A DNA stretch of 64,000 nucleotides from Candidatus Methylophosphatis roskildensis (lineage in GTDB: Bacteria; Pseudomonadota; Gammaproteobacteria; Burkholderiales; Rhodocyclaceae), in the NCBI GenBank assembly GCA_016708905.1, contig JADJEV010000003.1, forward strand, positions 124,001 through 188,000. Direction: 5' to 3'. Positions 42,788-52,914 of this stretch are shown piece by piece. Numbering within the stretch: position 1 is the stretch's first letter; each line of letters opens with the position of its first letter. The notes beneath the pieces are model-generated. The model ran no database searches and was not told where the DNA came from. It saw only the letters and a program-made list of their open reading frames with translations. Both the position numbers and the translations under genes were made by a program.

Positions 42788-42807
42788 GCGATACCACTTG
42801 GTATCGC
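42788..42807. promoter_or_regulatory. Perfect 20-base dyad upstream of fliE
   Basis: GCGATACCA and TGGTATCGC are exact inverted copies separated by CT. The centre is about 100 bases upstream of the candidate sigma-54 promoter of fliE and 80 bases after the flrC stop. The position suits an enhancer for an NtrC-family activator such as FlrC. A terminator for flrBC is the alternative, but there is no T-run. Confidence 0.4.
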
Positions 42808-42878
42808 TGCCGTTTGCGCCTACCCCTCGGGCCGAATCCATCGCTTTCATCTTGTTCCGATACCTCAGGTTCGCAGTA

Positions 42879-44221
<1,343 letters not shown>

Positions 44222-44225
<4 letters not shown>

Positions 44226-45460
44226 GGTTTTTCCCCGCTTTGCACCCTGTTGCCGGTCTTGGCTTCTGCCGCTCGCGGCAGGCTCAGCCGGAACTCCGTT
44301 GTCCATCGTCTGCCCGGCGAGTCACGACCGGGGCGCAGTTCGAGATCGCCGCCGTGAGCGCGCGCCACGCCGCGTGCAATGGCGAGCCCGAGCCCGGTGC
44401 CTTGGGCCCGTGTCGTGAAGAACGGCTCGAACAGCCGTTTCTGTAGCGCCGGCGCAATTCCGGGGCCGTTGTCGCAGACGCAGAACGTGACGTTCGTCGC
44501 GTCGACCTCGGCGTCCAGCGCGACGATGCCGCAGGCCGGCACCTCGCCGATTGCGTTCTCGATCAGGTTGATCAGTGCGCCCACCAGATCGGTGCGGCTG
44601 ACCCACACCGCGGCATTGGCCGATTCGGCCAGCGCGAGAAACTCGATACCCTTGCCGCGGGCGATCGGATCGCAGTTGGCGGACACCTCGCCGACCAGTT
44701 GGTCGATCGTCATGAGTTCTCGGCTGCCGATCTCGCCGCGAGCGAATACCAGCATGTCGCGGATCAGCGCCTCGAGGTGCTGCAGGCGCTCGACGACGCG
44801 CGAGGCAACACGTTCGCGGTCCGACGCGCGGAGGGCGGGCGCGGCGAAGTTGGCCGCGTAGAGGAGGGCAGCCGAAAGCGGAGTGCGCAACTGGTGCGCC
44901 AGACCGGCGACCATCTCGCCCATCGCGGCGAGCCTCTCGTTGCGTGCCGCCAGTGTACGCATGCGCTGGGCTTCCGTGACATCGTGCAGCAGCACGATCC
45001 GTCCGCCACAGGAATCGAGCGCGGTCTCGCGAATCTCGAGACGTAGGTCGCTCGCATCAATCCATTCGTTGGTGGCATCGCTTGCGCTCAACTGCGTCGC
45101 CAGCAGCTCTTTCCACTGCCAGCCGACGATATCGTTGCCCAGCATCGCCATGGCGGCAGGATTTGCCTGGTCGACAGTGCCTGCCCGATCGAGCACGACC
45201 ACGCCGGCCGGCAATGCTGCGAGCAGGGTGCCCAGGCGTTCGTTCAGCGCGGCCTTTTCCTGGTATTGGCGGCGCAGTTCGCCGTTGGCCTGCGCCAGCT
45301 CGACGGTTAGTTGCGCTACCTGTGCCTGCAAGCCGTCGTAGGCGCGCGACAGCTCGCTCGAGGCTTCGTTGAACAGGCGAAACGCCTCCGCCAGGTCCGC
45401 AGGATCCATCTGCGCGGGCTCTTGCGAGGGGCTGTCGATCAGCAATGCGTGGTCGCTCAT
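44222..45460 (-). CDS. flrB: Sensor histidine kinase FlrB/FleS
   Basis: A 412-residue soluble kinase with no membrane helices. The N-terminal part forms a coiled coil (FNEASSELSRAYDGLQAQVA). A PAS domain follows (LLAALPAGVVVLDRAGTVDQ), then HisKA with the phospho-acceptor in AGLAHQLRTPLSAALLY, and the ATPase with the N box LINLIENAIGEVP and GTGLGLAIARGVARAHGGD. It should phosphorylate the partner regulator FlrC. Divergent from fliF. Confidence 0.9.
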
Positions 45461-45708
45461 GGCACAAAGCCGTTTTGGGATTGCGGCAGACTAGCAAGCG
45501 CGTCACCCTCGGATGGCCGTGAACAGGCGGCAAAAAGTGCCGCTTTTCCGATTCACCGCGCGCCCTCGTCGCCGGAACAATCGACGGCGTCGCGTGAGTC
45601 GTCCCGATGCGCGCGAGCGTGACGGATGTCACGAGCGTCCCGGCTCGTGGCACTGCTGGCGGCGCGGGCCGGGAAATTGGCCAGGAAAGCGCCCGCTAAT
45701 CGGCGCAA

Positions 45709-45723
45709 CGGCAAAGTTTGCCG
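45709..45723. promoter_or_regulatory. Perfect 15-base dyad upstream of fliF
   Basis: CGGCAAA-G-TTTGCCG is symmetrical around one base, 46 bases before the fliF start, in the 309-base divergent region between flrB and fliF. It resembles the GGCAAAG element at the flgK promoter. I could not find a good sigma-54 or sigma-28 promoter for fliF here. The rest of the gap has no clear feature. Confidence 0.4.
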
Positions 45724-45769
45724 TCGCACAGAATGATGAGGAACAACGGAAAGAACCGCGAGACTCCAA

Positions 45770-47434
45770 ATGGCAACCGAACAGGCAACGCTACCAACTA
45801 CCGTGCAGGCGGCACTGCCTGCGCCATTGGCATTCATCGGGCAACTGACGATGCGCCAGAAGTTCGCCGGAATGGCTGCCGCGGCGCTGGCGATTGCCGT
45901 GCTGACCGGCCTCTGGTTGTGGAGCCGCACCCCCGATTATCAGGTCCTGTTCTCGAACCTGAACGAAAAAGACGGTGGAGCGATCATTGCCGCTCTTGCC
46001 CAGCAGAACGTGCCGTACCGCTACTCCGAAGGCGGTGCGGCGATACTCGTGCCGTCCGGCCAGGTCCATGACGTGCGCCTGAAGCTGGCGTCCCAGGGCC
46101 TGCCGCGTGGCGGTCTGGTCGGCTTCGAGTTGATGGAGGTGCAGAAGCTCGGCCTGTCTCAGTTCGCCGAACACATCAACTACCAGCGCGCACTGGAAGG
46201 CGAACTGGCGCGCTCCATCCAGTCGCTGTCGGCGGTGGACGGCGCGCGCGTGCATCTGGCGATTCCGAAGCAGACCGGCTTCTTGCGCGACGAACAGAAG
46301 CCGACCGCCAGCGTGCTGGTGAACCTGCGCGGCGGCCGCCTGCTGGAGCCTTCGCAGGTCGCCGGCATCGTGCATCTGGTGGCCTCCAGCGTACCGGAGC
46401 TTCTGCCTGCGGCGGTGTCGATACTCGACCAGAATGGCAAGCTGCTGTCTCAGCAGAAGGACGCCGGGCGCGAGGCCGGGCTCGATCCGACCCAGCTCAA
46501 GTACGTCGAAGACATGGAGCAGGGCTACATCAGGCGAATCGAGCAGATCCTCACGCCGATCACCGGACCGGGCAACCATCGGGCGCAGGTCACGGCCGCC
46601 GTCGACTTCGATCAGGCCGAACAGACTGCGGAAACCTATACGCCGAATCCAGCCGAAAAGGCCGCCGTACGCAGCCAGCAGTCGCAGGAACAGACGACGC
46701 GCGAAGCCGGTGCGGCCGGCGTGCCTGGCGCCTTGTCCAATCAGCCGCCGGCCCCGGCCACCGCGCCGCTGACCACGCCCGCTGCACCAGGTACGCCGGC
46801 TGCCGCGAACCAGCCGCCACCGATCAACGCGACGAGAAATTCCACTGTCAATTACGAAGTCGACAAGACGGTGCGGCACGTCAAGACCGCGGTCGGTACC
46901 GTCAAGCGCTTGTCGGTTGCGGTGGTGGTCAATCACAAGATGGAAAAGCTGCCCGACGGCAAGATCAAGACGACGCCGCTGTCCGAGGTAGAGATCAAGC
47001 AGATTACCGACCTGGTACGCGAGGCGATGGGCTTCAACAAGGAGCGTGGTGACACCCTGAACGTCACCAGCTCGCCATTCCGCGCCGCCGATCCGGAGAC
47101 CTTGCCCGAGGCGCCGTTCTGGAAGTCGCCCGAGTTCATATCGCTGGTCAAGGATGTCTTCAGGTACGCACTGTTCGCCGGCGCCGCGCTCTACCTGCTG
47201 TTCGGCGTGATCAAGCCGCTGGTACGACAGATGGCTGAACGCAAGGAGGGCGAGGCTGACGTTCGTGACGTGACGCCGAACGACCAGGACGCAATGGTCG
47301 CGCTGTCCGGTCCGAATGGCGCGGGGGCTCTGACGTTCGATCAGAAGCTGACGCGGGCCAAGGAGCTGGCAAAGAACGATCCGAAACTCGTCGCCAACAT
47401 GATCAAGGAGTGGACCCATGGCGGACAAGGATGA
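45770..47434 (+). CDS. fliF: Flagellar MS-ring protein FliF
   Basis: A 554-residue inner-membrane ring protein, with membrane helices near residues 30-50 (FAGMAAAALAIAVLTGLWLW) and 460-478 (FRYALFAGAALYLLFGVIKP). The periplasmic ring-building region includes VPYRYSEGGAAILVPSGQVH and EGELARSIQSLSAVDGARVH. A Pro/Ala-rich spacer lies at about 310-350. The C-terminal tail (LAKNDPKLVANMIKEWTHGG) binds FliG. It overlaps fliG by 17 bases. Confidence 0.96.
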   Translation: MATEQATLPTTVQAALPAPLAFIGQLTMRQKFAGMAAAALAIAVLTGLWLWSRTPDYQVLFSNLNEKDGGAIIAALAQQNVPYRYSEGGAAILVPSGQVHDVRLKLASQGLPRGGLVGFELMEVQKLGLSQFAEHINYQRALEGELARSIQSLSAVDGARVHLAIPKQTGFLRDEQKPTASVLVNLRGGRLLEPSQVAGIVHLVASSVPELLPAAVSILDQNGKLLSQQKDAGREAGLDPTQLKYVEDMEQGYIRRIEQILTPITGPGNHRAQVTAAVDFDQAEQTAETYTPNPAEKAAVRSQQSQEQTTREAGAAGVPGALSNQPPAPATAPLTTPAAPGTPAAANQPPPINATRNSTVNYEVDKTVRHVKTAVGTVKRLSVAVVVNHKMEKLPDGKIKTTPLSEVEIKQITDLVREAMGFNKERGDTLNVTSSPFRAADPETLPEAPFWKSPEFISLVKDVFRYALFAGAALYLLFGVIKPLVRQMAERKEGEADVRDVTPNDQDAMVALSGPNGAGALTFDQKLTRAKELAKNDPKLVANMIKEWTHGGQG

Positions 47435-48419
47435 CGGCTTCGAAAAGGGCGCGCTATTGCTCGTCTCGCTCGGCGCCGACGAGGCGTCGGAGGTGCTCAA
47501 GCACCTCGGGCCGAAGGAAGTGCAAAAGCTCGGCAGCGCCATGGCCAGCCTGCAGGCTGCACCGCGCCAGCGCGTCGAAACCTTGCTCGACGAGTTGAGC
47601 AGTCACGCCGGCAAGGGCGCGCCGGTTACCGCCGACGAACAGATGATCCGCTCCATGTTGACCAAGGCACTTGGCGATGACCGTGCCGCCAACCTGATTT
47701 CGCGCATCCTCTCCGGCAACGATACCGCTGGTATCGAGGGACTGAAATGGATGGACGCCATCACAGTCGCCGACATGATCAAGAACGAGCACCCGCAGAT
47801 CATCGCGACGATCCTGGTGCATCTCGAATACGACCACGCCGGCGAGATTCTCAAGAATTTCGCCGACCGCCTGCGCAATGACGTGATCCTGCGGATCGCC
47901 ACGCTCGACGGCGTGCAGCCCGCGGCATTGCGGGAACTCAACGATGCGCTATCGCGCGTGCTGGCTGGTGCTGCGTCGATGAAAAAGACGGCGCTCGGCG
48001 GAGTCAAGACCGCGGCGGAGATTCTCAATTTCGTTGGCTCGGCGGCAGAAACGGCGATTATCGACAACGTTCGCGAATATGACGCGGAACTGGCGCAGAA
48101 GATTCTCGACGAGATGTTCGTGTTCGAGAACCTGATCGATCTCGACGACCGCGGCTTCCAGGTGCTGCTGCGCGAGATCCAGTCCGACTCCCTGATCATC
48201 GCGCTGAAGGGCGCGCCGGCGGAACTGCGCGAGAAGGTGTTCAAGAACATGTCCCAGCGTGCCGCCGAGATGTTGCGCGAGGATCTCGAATCGCGCGGTC
48301 CGGTGAGGCTGTCCGAAGTCGAGGCCGAGCAGAAGGAGATTCTCAAGACCGCCCGCCGGCTGGCCGAGGAAGGCCAGATCCAGTTGGCCTCCAAGGGCAC
48401 TGAGGATGCCTTCGTCTGA
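47418..48419 (+). CDS. fliG: Flagellar motor switch protein FliG
   Basis: A 333-residue rotor protein that takes torque from the stators. The N-terminal domain binds FliF. The middle has the EHPQ motif (MIKNEHPQIIATILVHLEYD). The C-terminal charged helix that meets MotC lies around FKNMSQRAAEMLREDLESRG with PVRLSEVEAEQKEILKTARR. Full length. It overlaps the fliF 3' end, and fliH starts three bases later. Confidence 0.97.
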   Translation: MADKDDGFEKGALLLVSLGADEASEVLKHLGPKEVQKLGSAMASLQAAPRQRVETLLDELSSHAGKGAPVTADEQMIRSMLTKALGDDRAANLISRILSGNDTAGIEGLKWMDAITVADMIKNEHPQIIATILVHLEYDHAGEILKNFADRLRNDVILRIATLDGVQPAALRELNDALSRVLAGAASMKKTALGGVKTAAEILNFVGSAAETAIIDNVREYDAELAQKILDEMFVFENLIDLDDRGFQVLLREIQSDSLIIALKGAPAELREKVFKNMSQRAAEMLREDLESRGPVRLSEVEAEQKEILKTARRLAEEGQIQLASKGTEDAFV

Positions 48420-48421
48420 CC

Positions 48422-49108
48422 ATGAGCGCCGCCAACGTCACGCCCCTGCGCCCCGACCATGAACAGCGCTACCGGCGTTGGGAGCCGGAACGCTTCGAAG
48501 ACTCAAAGGCGCGCACGCCAGAACCGGTCGTGCAGGCGCCGCCGCCGGAACCTGAGTTGCGCCTGCCGACGGCCGACGAAATCGAGCGCATCCACATCGA
48601 CGCCGCCGAGATGGGCCGCAAGGCCGGTTTCGAGCACGGCTACGAAGAGGGCACGGCGCGGGTCCGGATGGAGGCGTTGCAGATCAATACGCTGCTCGAG
48701 CACTTCGAGACGGCGGTCAGCGAGTTCGATCAGCAGGTCGGCGAATCGCTGGTTCGGCTGGCGCTCGAGATAGCGCGCCAGGTGGTGCGGCGCGAACTGA
48801 AGACGCAGCCGCACTGCCTGCTCGATGTGGTGCGCGAGGCGCTCGCGCAACTGCCGCATCAGCACGTCAATATCCATGTCCATCCCGGGGACGCACAACT
48901 GGTCCGCACCCATCTCGCGGACCAGGTGCAACATGCCGGTCATCGCATTCGCGAGGACGCCAGCCTCGCGCGGGGCGGCTGCCGTCTCGACGCGGCCGGA
49001 ACGCAGGTCGACGCGACGGTGGAGACACGCTGGAAGCGGGTCGTCGAATCGCTCGGTCTGCGCGACGACTGGTCGGCTCCCGCCGAGCCGCGATTGGGTG
49101 CGGTCTGA
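48422..49108 (+). CDS. fliH: Flagellar export ATPase regulator FliH
   Basis: A 228-residue protein that holds FliI at the export gate. The N-terminus is polar and Pro-rich. A helical region follows (EIERIHIDAAEMGRKAGFEH, GYEEGTARVRMEALQINTLL), then a C-terminal domain with LALEIARQVVRRELKTQPHC. The helical stretch lacks an obvious long GxxxG run. The stop overlaps the fliI start by one base. Confidence 0.9.
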   Translation: MSAANVTPLRPDHEQRYRRWEPERFEDSKARTPEPVVQAPPPEPELRLPTADEIERIHIDAAEMGRKAGFEHGYEEGTARVRMEALQINTLLEHFETAVSEFDQQVGESLVRLALEIARQVVRRELKTQPHCLLDVVREALAQLPHQHVNIHVHPGDAQLVRTHLADQVQHAGHRIREDASLARGGCRLDAAGTQVDATVETRWKRVVESLGLRDDWSAPAEPRLGAV

Positions 49109-50514
49109 TGCCGACGCTGACCGAAGCCTGGCGCGGACATCTAGATGGATGCCGCAAACTGGTCGAGGCGGCCGTACCCTACGCCACCTGCGGAACGCTG
49201 ACCCGCATCAACGGCCTGGTGATGGAAGCCAACGGCATAAAGCTGCCGCTGGGCAGCGGGGTGCGTGTTTCGGTCGGCGGCAGTGGAGCGGTGGTCGAGG
49301 CGGAGGTGGTCGGGTTTCATGGCGAGAAGCTCTACATGATGCCGACCGATGATGTCTTCGGTCTCGCGCCCGGTGCCCAGGTTGCACCGTTCGAGGCGAG
49401 CCACGCTCGGCCGCGGGTCGGCGAGAGGATCTTCGCGAGACGCCGTGCCCAGGATCGCGCCAAGCATCTGCCGGTGGGCGAGGCGCTGCTGGGTCGCGTG
49501 GTCGATGGCTCCGGCCGGCCGCTCGACGGCCTCGGACCGCTCCACACCAGTGAGATGCGATCGCTCGCCAGCCGTCCGGTCAATCCCTTGCAGCGGGCAG
49601 CGATCGACCGCTCGCTCGATGTCGGCGTGCGCACGATCAATTCACTGCTGACGGTTGGCCGCGGCCAGCGGGTCGGCCTGTTTGCCGGCTCCGGCGTCGG
49701 CAAGTCGGTGCTGCTCGGCATGATGGCGCGCTATACGGCGGCCGAGGTGGTGGTGGTCGGCCTGATCGGCGAGCGTGGCCGCGAGGTGAAGGAGTTCATC
49801 GAACAGATTCTCGGCAGCGCAGGCTTGCGTCGTGCCGTGGTGGTGGCTGCACCGGCCGATACCAGCCCGCTGATGCGCCTGCAGGGCGCCGCCTATGCGA
49901 CGACGGTGGCCGAGCATTTTCGCGATCAGGGCCGGCAGGTCTTGCTGATCATGGACTCGCTGACCCGCTACGCGATGGCCCAGCGCGAGATCGCCCTGGC
50001 GATCGGCGAACCACCGGTCACCCGCGGTTATCCCCCGAGCGTCTTCGCTCGCCTGCCTCAACTCGTGGAGCGCGCCGGCAACGGGCCGGACGGCGGCGGT
50101 TCGATCACCGCCTTCTATACGGTGCTTGCCGAAGGCGACGACCAGCAGGATCCGATCGCCGACGCGGCGCGCGCGATCCTCGATGGCCATTTCGTCCTGA
50201 CGCGGGCACTGGCCGAAGCGGGGCACTACCCGGCCATCGATATCGAGCAGTCGATCTCGCGCGCGATGCACGGACTCGTCAAGCCGACCCATTTCGAACT
50301 GGTCCGGCGCTTCAAGCAGCTCTATTCGCGCTACCAGCGCTCGCGCGACCTGATCGCGGTGGGCGCTTATGCGCAAGGGGGCGATCCACTGCTCGACAAG
50401 GCAGTGGCGATGTATCCGCAGATCGAGGCCTTCCTGCAGCAGAAGATGGACGAGTGCGACAACTACGAGGACAGCGTGTTCAAACTGCATCGCCTGTTCG
50501 ATCAGGCACTGTGA
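49108..50514 (+). CDS. fliI: Flagellum-specific ATPase FliI
   Basis: A 468-residue F1-beta-like ATPase that energises export. Walker A is GLFAGSGVGKSVLLGMM and Walker B is VLLIMDSLTRYAMAQREIAL. The family region GEPPVTRGYPPSVFARLPQL with VERAGNGPDGGGSITAFYTV is intact. The catalytic Glu is in VVVGLIGERGREVKEFIEQI. It lies in the normal fliF-G-H-I-J order. Confidence 0.97.
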   Translation: MPTLTEAWRGHLDGCRKLVEAAVPYATCGTLTRINGLVMEANGIKLPLGSGVRVSVGGSGAVVEAEVVGFHGEKLYMMPTDDVFGLAPGAQVAPFEASHARPRVGERIFARRRAQDRAKHLPVGEALLGRVVDGSGRPLDGLGPLHTSEMRSLASRPVNPLQRAAIDRSLDVGVRTINSLLTVGRGQRVGLFAGSGVGKSVLLGMMARYTAAEVVVVGLIGERGREVKEFIEQILGSAGLRRAVVVAAPADTSPLMRLQGAAYATTVAEHFRDQGRQVLLIMDSLTRYAMAQREIALAIGEPPVTRGYPPSVFARLPQLVERAGNGPDGGGSITAFYTVLAEGDDQQDPIADAARAILDGHFVLTRALAEAGHYPAIDIEQSISRAMHGLVKPTHFELVRRFKQLYSRYQRSRDLIAVGAYAQGGDPLLDKAVAMYPQIEAFLQQKMDECDNYEDSVFKLHRLFDQAL

Positions 50515-50527
50515 GCGCAGCATCGCA

Positions 50528-51022
50528 ATGAGCCATAGCCGCTTTCCGCTGGAGACGCTGCTCGAACTGGCGCAGTCACGGGCCGATGATGCGGCCAAGC
50601 GGCTCGGGCAACTGATCGCCGCGCAGAGCGAGGACTCGCGCAAGCTCGAGCTGCTGCAGCAGTATCGTGCCGACTACCAGGGGCGCTTCGTCGCTCATGC
50701 GCGCAGCGGCATGCGCCCGGAGGAATGGGCCAACTACCAGAGCTTTCTCGCCAAACTCGACGAGGCGATCGAGCACCAGAGCCGGATCTGCCAGTTGGCG
50801 CAGAACCGCACCGTTGCCGGCCAGAAGAGCTTCGTCGAACAACGCAACCGGCACAAGGCCTTCGATACCCTGGCACAGCGCCATGAATCCGAAGAAGTGC
50901 GACGCGCCACGCGGCAGGAGCAGAAATCCGCCGATGAGCACGCGGCCAAGCACTTCAAGGACAAGCTGGAAGACAGCATGGATACCGGTGGCACGTCGCT
51001 TGCTGATCGCTACAACAATTGA
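50528..51022 (+). CDS. fliJ: Flagellar export protein FliJ
   Basis: A 164-residue coiled-coil stalk protein of the export ATPase, similar to the F1 gamma subunit. It begins SHSRFPLETLLELAQSRADD and is rich in Gln, Arg and Glu throughout, with no membrane segment. The ATG at 50528 lies 13 bases after the fliI stop. Basic and acidic heptads run to a polar C-terminus. Confidence 0.88.
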   Translation: MSHSRFPLETLLELAQSRADDAAKRLGQLIAAQSEDSRKLELLQQYRADYQGRFVAHARSGMRPEEWANYQSFLAKLDEAIEHQSRICQLAQNRTVAGQKSFVEQRNRHKAFDTLAQRHESEEVRRATRQEQKSADEHAAKHFKDKLEDSMDTGGTSLADRYNN

Positions 51023-51042
51023 CCACAACCCCGGAGATCTCG

Positions 51043-52221
51043 ATGCCCGGTCTTGCCTTGCCCATTGCAGTGGTCGCCGTCACGCCCGGCGCAGCGATTG
51101 CGCCAACCGGCCAATCGGCCGGCAGTCTCGTATCCGATGCGAATGCCATTGCGTCCGGTGGAGAGGCGACCGGCGACGGCATGTTCGCCACGCTGCTCGG
51201 ACGTCAGATGGCCGGCAATCTCGTATCCGATGCCAATGCCATCGCATCCGGTGGTGAGGCGAGCGGCGACGACGTGTTCGCCGCGTTGTTCGGACAGCAG
51301 ATGGCCGGCGCGACACTGCCCGCGGAAAGCGCCCCGGTGGCGCTGAGCGCCGCGGCGGATCTGCCGCAGGCCGCGCCAGCCGACCCGGCTGCACAAGCCG
51401 TCGATCTGTCGGTCCTGTTGCAGGGGCTGCTGCTGCCGATATCGGCGCGCCCCGACGGCCTACAGGCGGGCGATCCGAAGCCGGATTCGGCCGATGCGCT
51501 GGCCTCCCGCCCGGTTCGGGTCTTGCCAGGCGCTACCACACCGACCGCGTTGCCGACCCAGGCCATGTCGGACCCGGCGGCTGCATCCTCGACGTTCGGC
51601 GAAGCCTCGCCCGGATTCGCCCAATTGATTGCGGATGATGCCAGGCAGGCGGCAACCGATGCCGCGGTTGCCGGCAAGCCGGCGGAAACTGCCGCCCGGG
51701 AACTGCCGCTTCAGGATACGCGACTCGAATCGCAGCCCGCCACACTGCAGGTTCTTCATCGTCTGCCCGAATCAGTCAGGATCGAGCGGGAGAGTGTCGT
51801 GGTGGCGGCACCGGTCACTTCGCCAAGGTGGCATGAGGATCTCGGATCCAAGGTAACGATGCTGATCGGCAAGGAAGCGGCATCTGCCGAACTGGTCCTG
51901 ACGCCGCCGCATCTCGGGCGCGTCGAAGTCCACTTGTCGGTGAGCGGGGATCAGACCAGCGCCACCTTCGTCGCTGCGACCCCGGCGGCGCGCGAGGCGC
52001 TGGAACAGGCCCTGCCCAAGCTGCGGGAATTCCTCGCCGACGCCGGCATCAACCTGACGCAGGCCTCGGTCGGCGGTGACACACAGGCCGGCCAGGGCAA
52101 GGCAGACGGAAATCGCGGGAACCGATCCGGACAGGGCGGAGACTCGCAGGACGTGACGGAAATCGCGCTTCCGACAGCCTCGACTCGCCGAATCGACGGC
52201 ATGGTGGACACCTTCGCGTGA
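51043..52221 (+). CDS. fliK: Hook-length control protein FliK
   Basis: A 392-residue secreted ruler protein. The C-terminal hook-length domain is clear: ASAELVLTPPHLGRVEVHLS followed by VSGDQTSATFVAATPAAREA and LPKLREFLADAGINLTQASV. The long N-terminal ruler is Ala/Pro-rich. It contains two near-identical 31-residue tandem copies (unit starting AGSLVSDANAIASGGEATGD) encoded by a 93-base repeat at 51118-51303. ATG 51043 follows CCGGAG; an in-frame TTG at 51019 is possible. Confidence 0.93.
   Translation: MPGLALPIAVVAVTPGAAIAPTGQSAGSLVSDANAIASGGEATGDGMFATLLGRQMAGNLVSDANAIASGGEASGDDVFAALFGQQMAGATLPAESAPVALSAAADLPQAAPADPAAQAVDLSVLLQGLLLPISARPDGLQAGDPKPDSADALASRPVRVLPGATTPTALPTQAMSDPAAASSTFGEASPGFAQLIADDARQAATDAAVAGKPAETAARELPLQDTRLESQPATLQVLHRLPESVRIERESVVVAAPVTSPRWHEDLGSKVTMLIGKEAASAELVLTPPHLGRVEVHLSVSGDQTSATFVAATPAAREALEQALPKLREFLADAGINLTQASVGGDTQAGQGKADGNRGNRSGQGGDSQDVTEIALPTASTRRIDGMVDTFA
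51118..51303 (+). repeat. 93-base tandem duplication inside fliK
   Basis: The unit from 51118 recurs 93 bases later from 51211 with few changes; for example CTCGTATCCGATGC is in both. It keeps the frame and lengthens the ruler region of FliK by 31 residues. Confidence 0.85.
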
Positions 52222-52252
52222 TTTGAACGGCGTATTGCTCGCTGTTCGACCC

Positions 52253-52279
52253 TAAAGCTGCGCGTCCCAGGCTCGATAA
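52253..52279 (+). promoter_or_regulatory. Candidate sigma-28 promoter for fliLMN
   Basis: TAAA (52253-52256), a 15-base spacer, and CTCGATAA (52272-52279) match the FliA pattern TAAA-N15-GCCGATAA with one change. It lies in the fliK-fliL gap, 27 bases before fliL. This would give fliL, fliM and fliN late expression in addition to any read-through. Confidence 0.72.
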
Positions 52280-52306
52280 TGAAGAATACCCTCAGGAGTT
52301 GACTCG

Positions 52307-52897
52307 ATGTCCAAAGCCGCAGCCGCAACCGCCGATGGCGATATCGCACCACCGAAGAAGAAGAGCAAGCTCATCCTGTTGATCGGCATCGGTGTGCTGG
52401 TTCTGGCCCTGACCGGCGGTGGCTCGTTCTTCATGATGTCGAAGAAGAAGGCCGCTGAAGCCGAACCGGACGGCGAGGATGGCCACGCTCCGGCCGCCAC
52501 CGCGCATGCCAGGGCCAAGTCGGGCTCGCCCCCCACCTTTGTGCCGATGGAACCATTCACCGTCAACCTGATGCCGGAAAACGGCGAGCAGTATCTTCAG
52601 GTGGTGGCTACGCTGAAGGTCGAGGATTCCCATGTCGCCGACGATCTGAAGACCTACATGCCCGAACTGCGCCATCGCGTGCTGATGCTGTTGTCGGGCA
52701 AGAAAGCCTCCGATCTCCAAGGTGTCGATGGTCGCGAGGCGCTCGCCGAGGAAATCATGTCGGCCTCGAACGTCGTGCTGGGCTTCGGTTCGACTTCCAA
52801 AGGCAAGGGCAGCACGGCGCTCGACGGCAAAGTCAAGAAGGCGCTGGTGGAAGGCCCGGTGGTATCGGTCCTGTTCACCTCATTCATCATCCAGTAG
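52307..52897 (+). CDS. fliL: Flagellar basal-body protein FliL
   Basis: A 196-residue inner-membrane protein that surrounds and supports the stator. A Lys-rich cytoplasmic start (PPKKKSK) precedes one membrane helix, LILLIGIGVLVLALTGGGSF. The periplasmic stomatin-like domain includes PMEPFTVNLMPENGEQYLQV and a C-terminal GPVVSVLFTSFIIQ. CAGGAG precedes ATG 52307. The loop after the helix (AEPDGEDGHAPAATAHARAK) is longer than in enteric FliL. Confidence 0.94.
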   Translation: MSKAAAATADGDIAPPKKKSKLILLIGIGVLVLALTGGGSFFMMSKKKAAEAEPDGEDGHAPAATAHARAKSGSPPTFVPMEPFTVNLMPENGEQYLQVVATLKVEDSHVADDLKTYMPELRHRVLMLLSGKKASDLQGVDGREALAEEIMSASNVVLGFGSTSKGKGSTALDGKVKKALVEGPVVSVLFTSFIIQ

Positions 52898-52914
52898 CAT
52901 CGCAAGAGCCACTC

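Noticed and set aside
45660..45700. TGGCCAGGAAAGCGC before fliF as a sigma-54 promoter
   Set aside because: The GG/GC spacing is right but the -24 and -12 boxes match poorly; not strong enough to annotate.
51118..51303. Tandem repeat considered as a CRISPR-like array
   Set aside because: Only two directly adjoining 93-base units with no spacers, in frame inside fliK.
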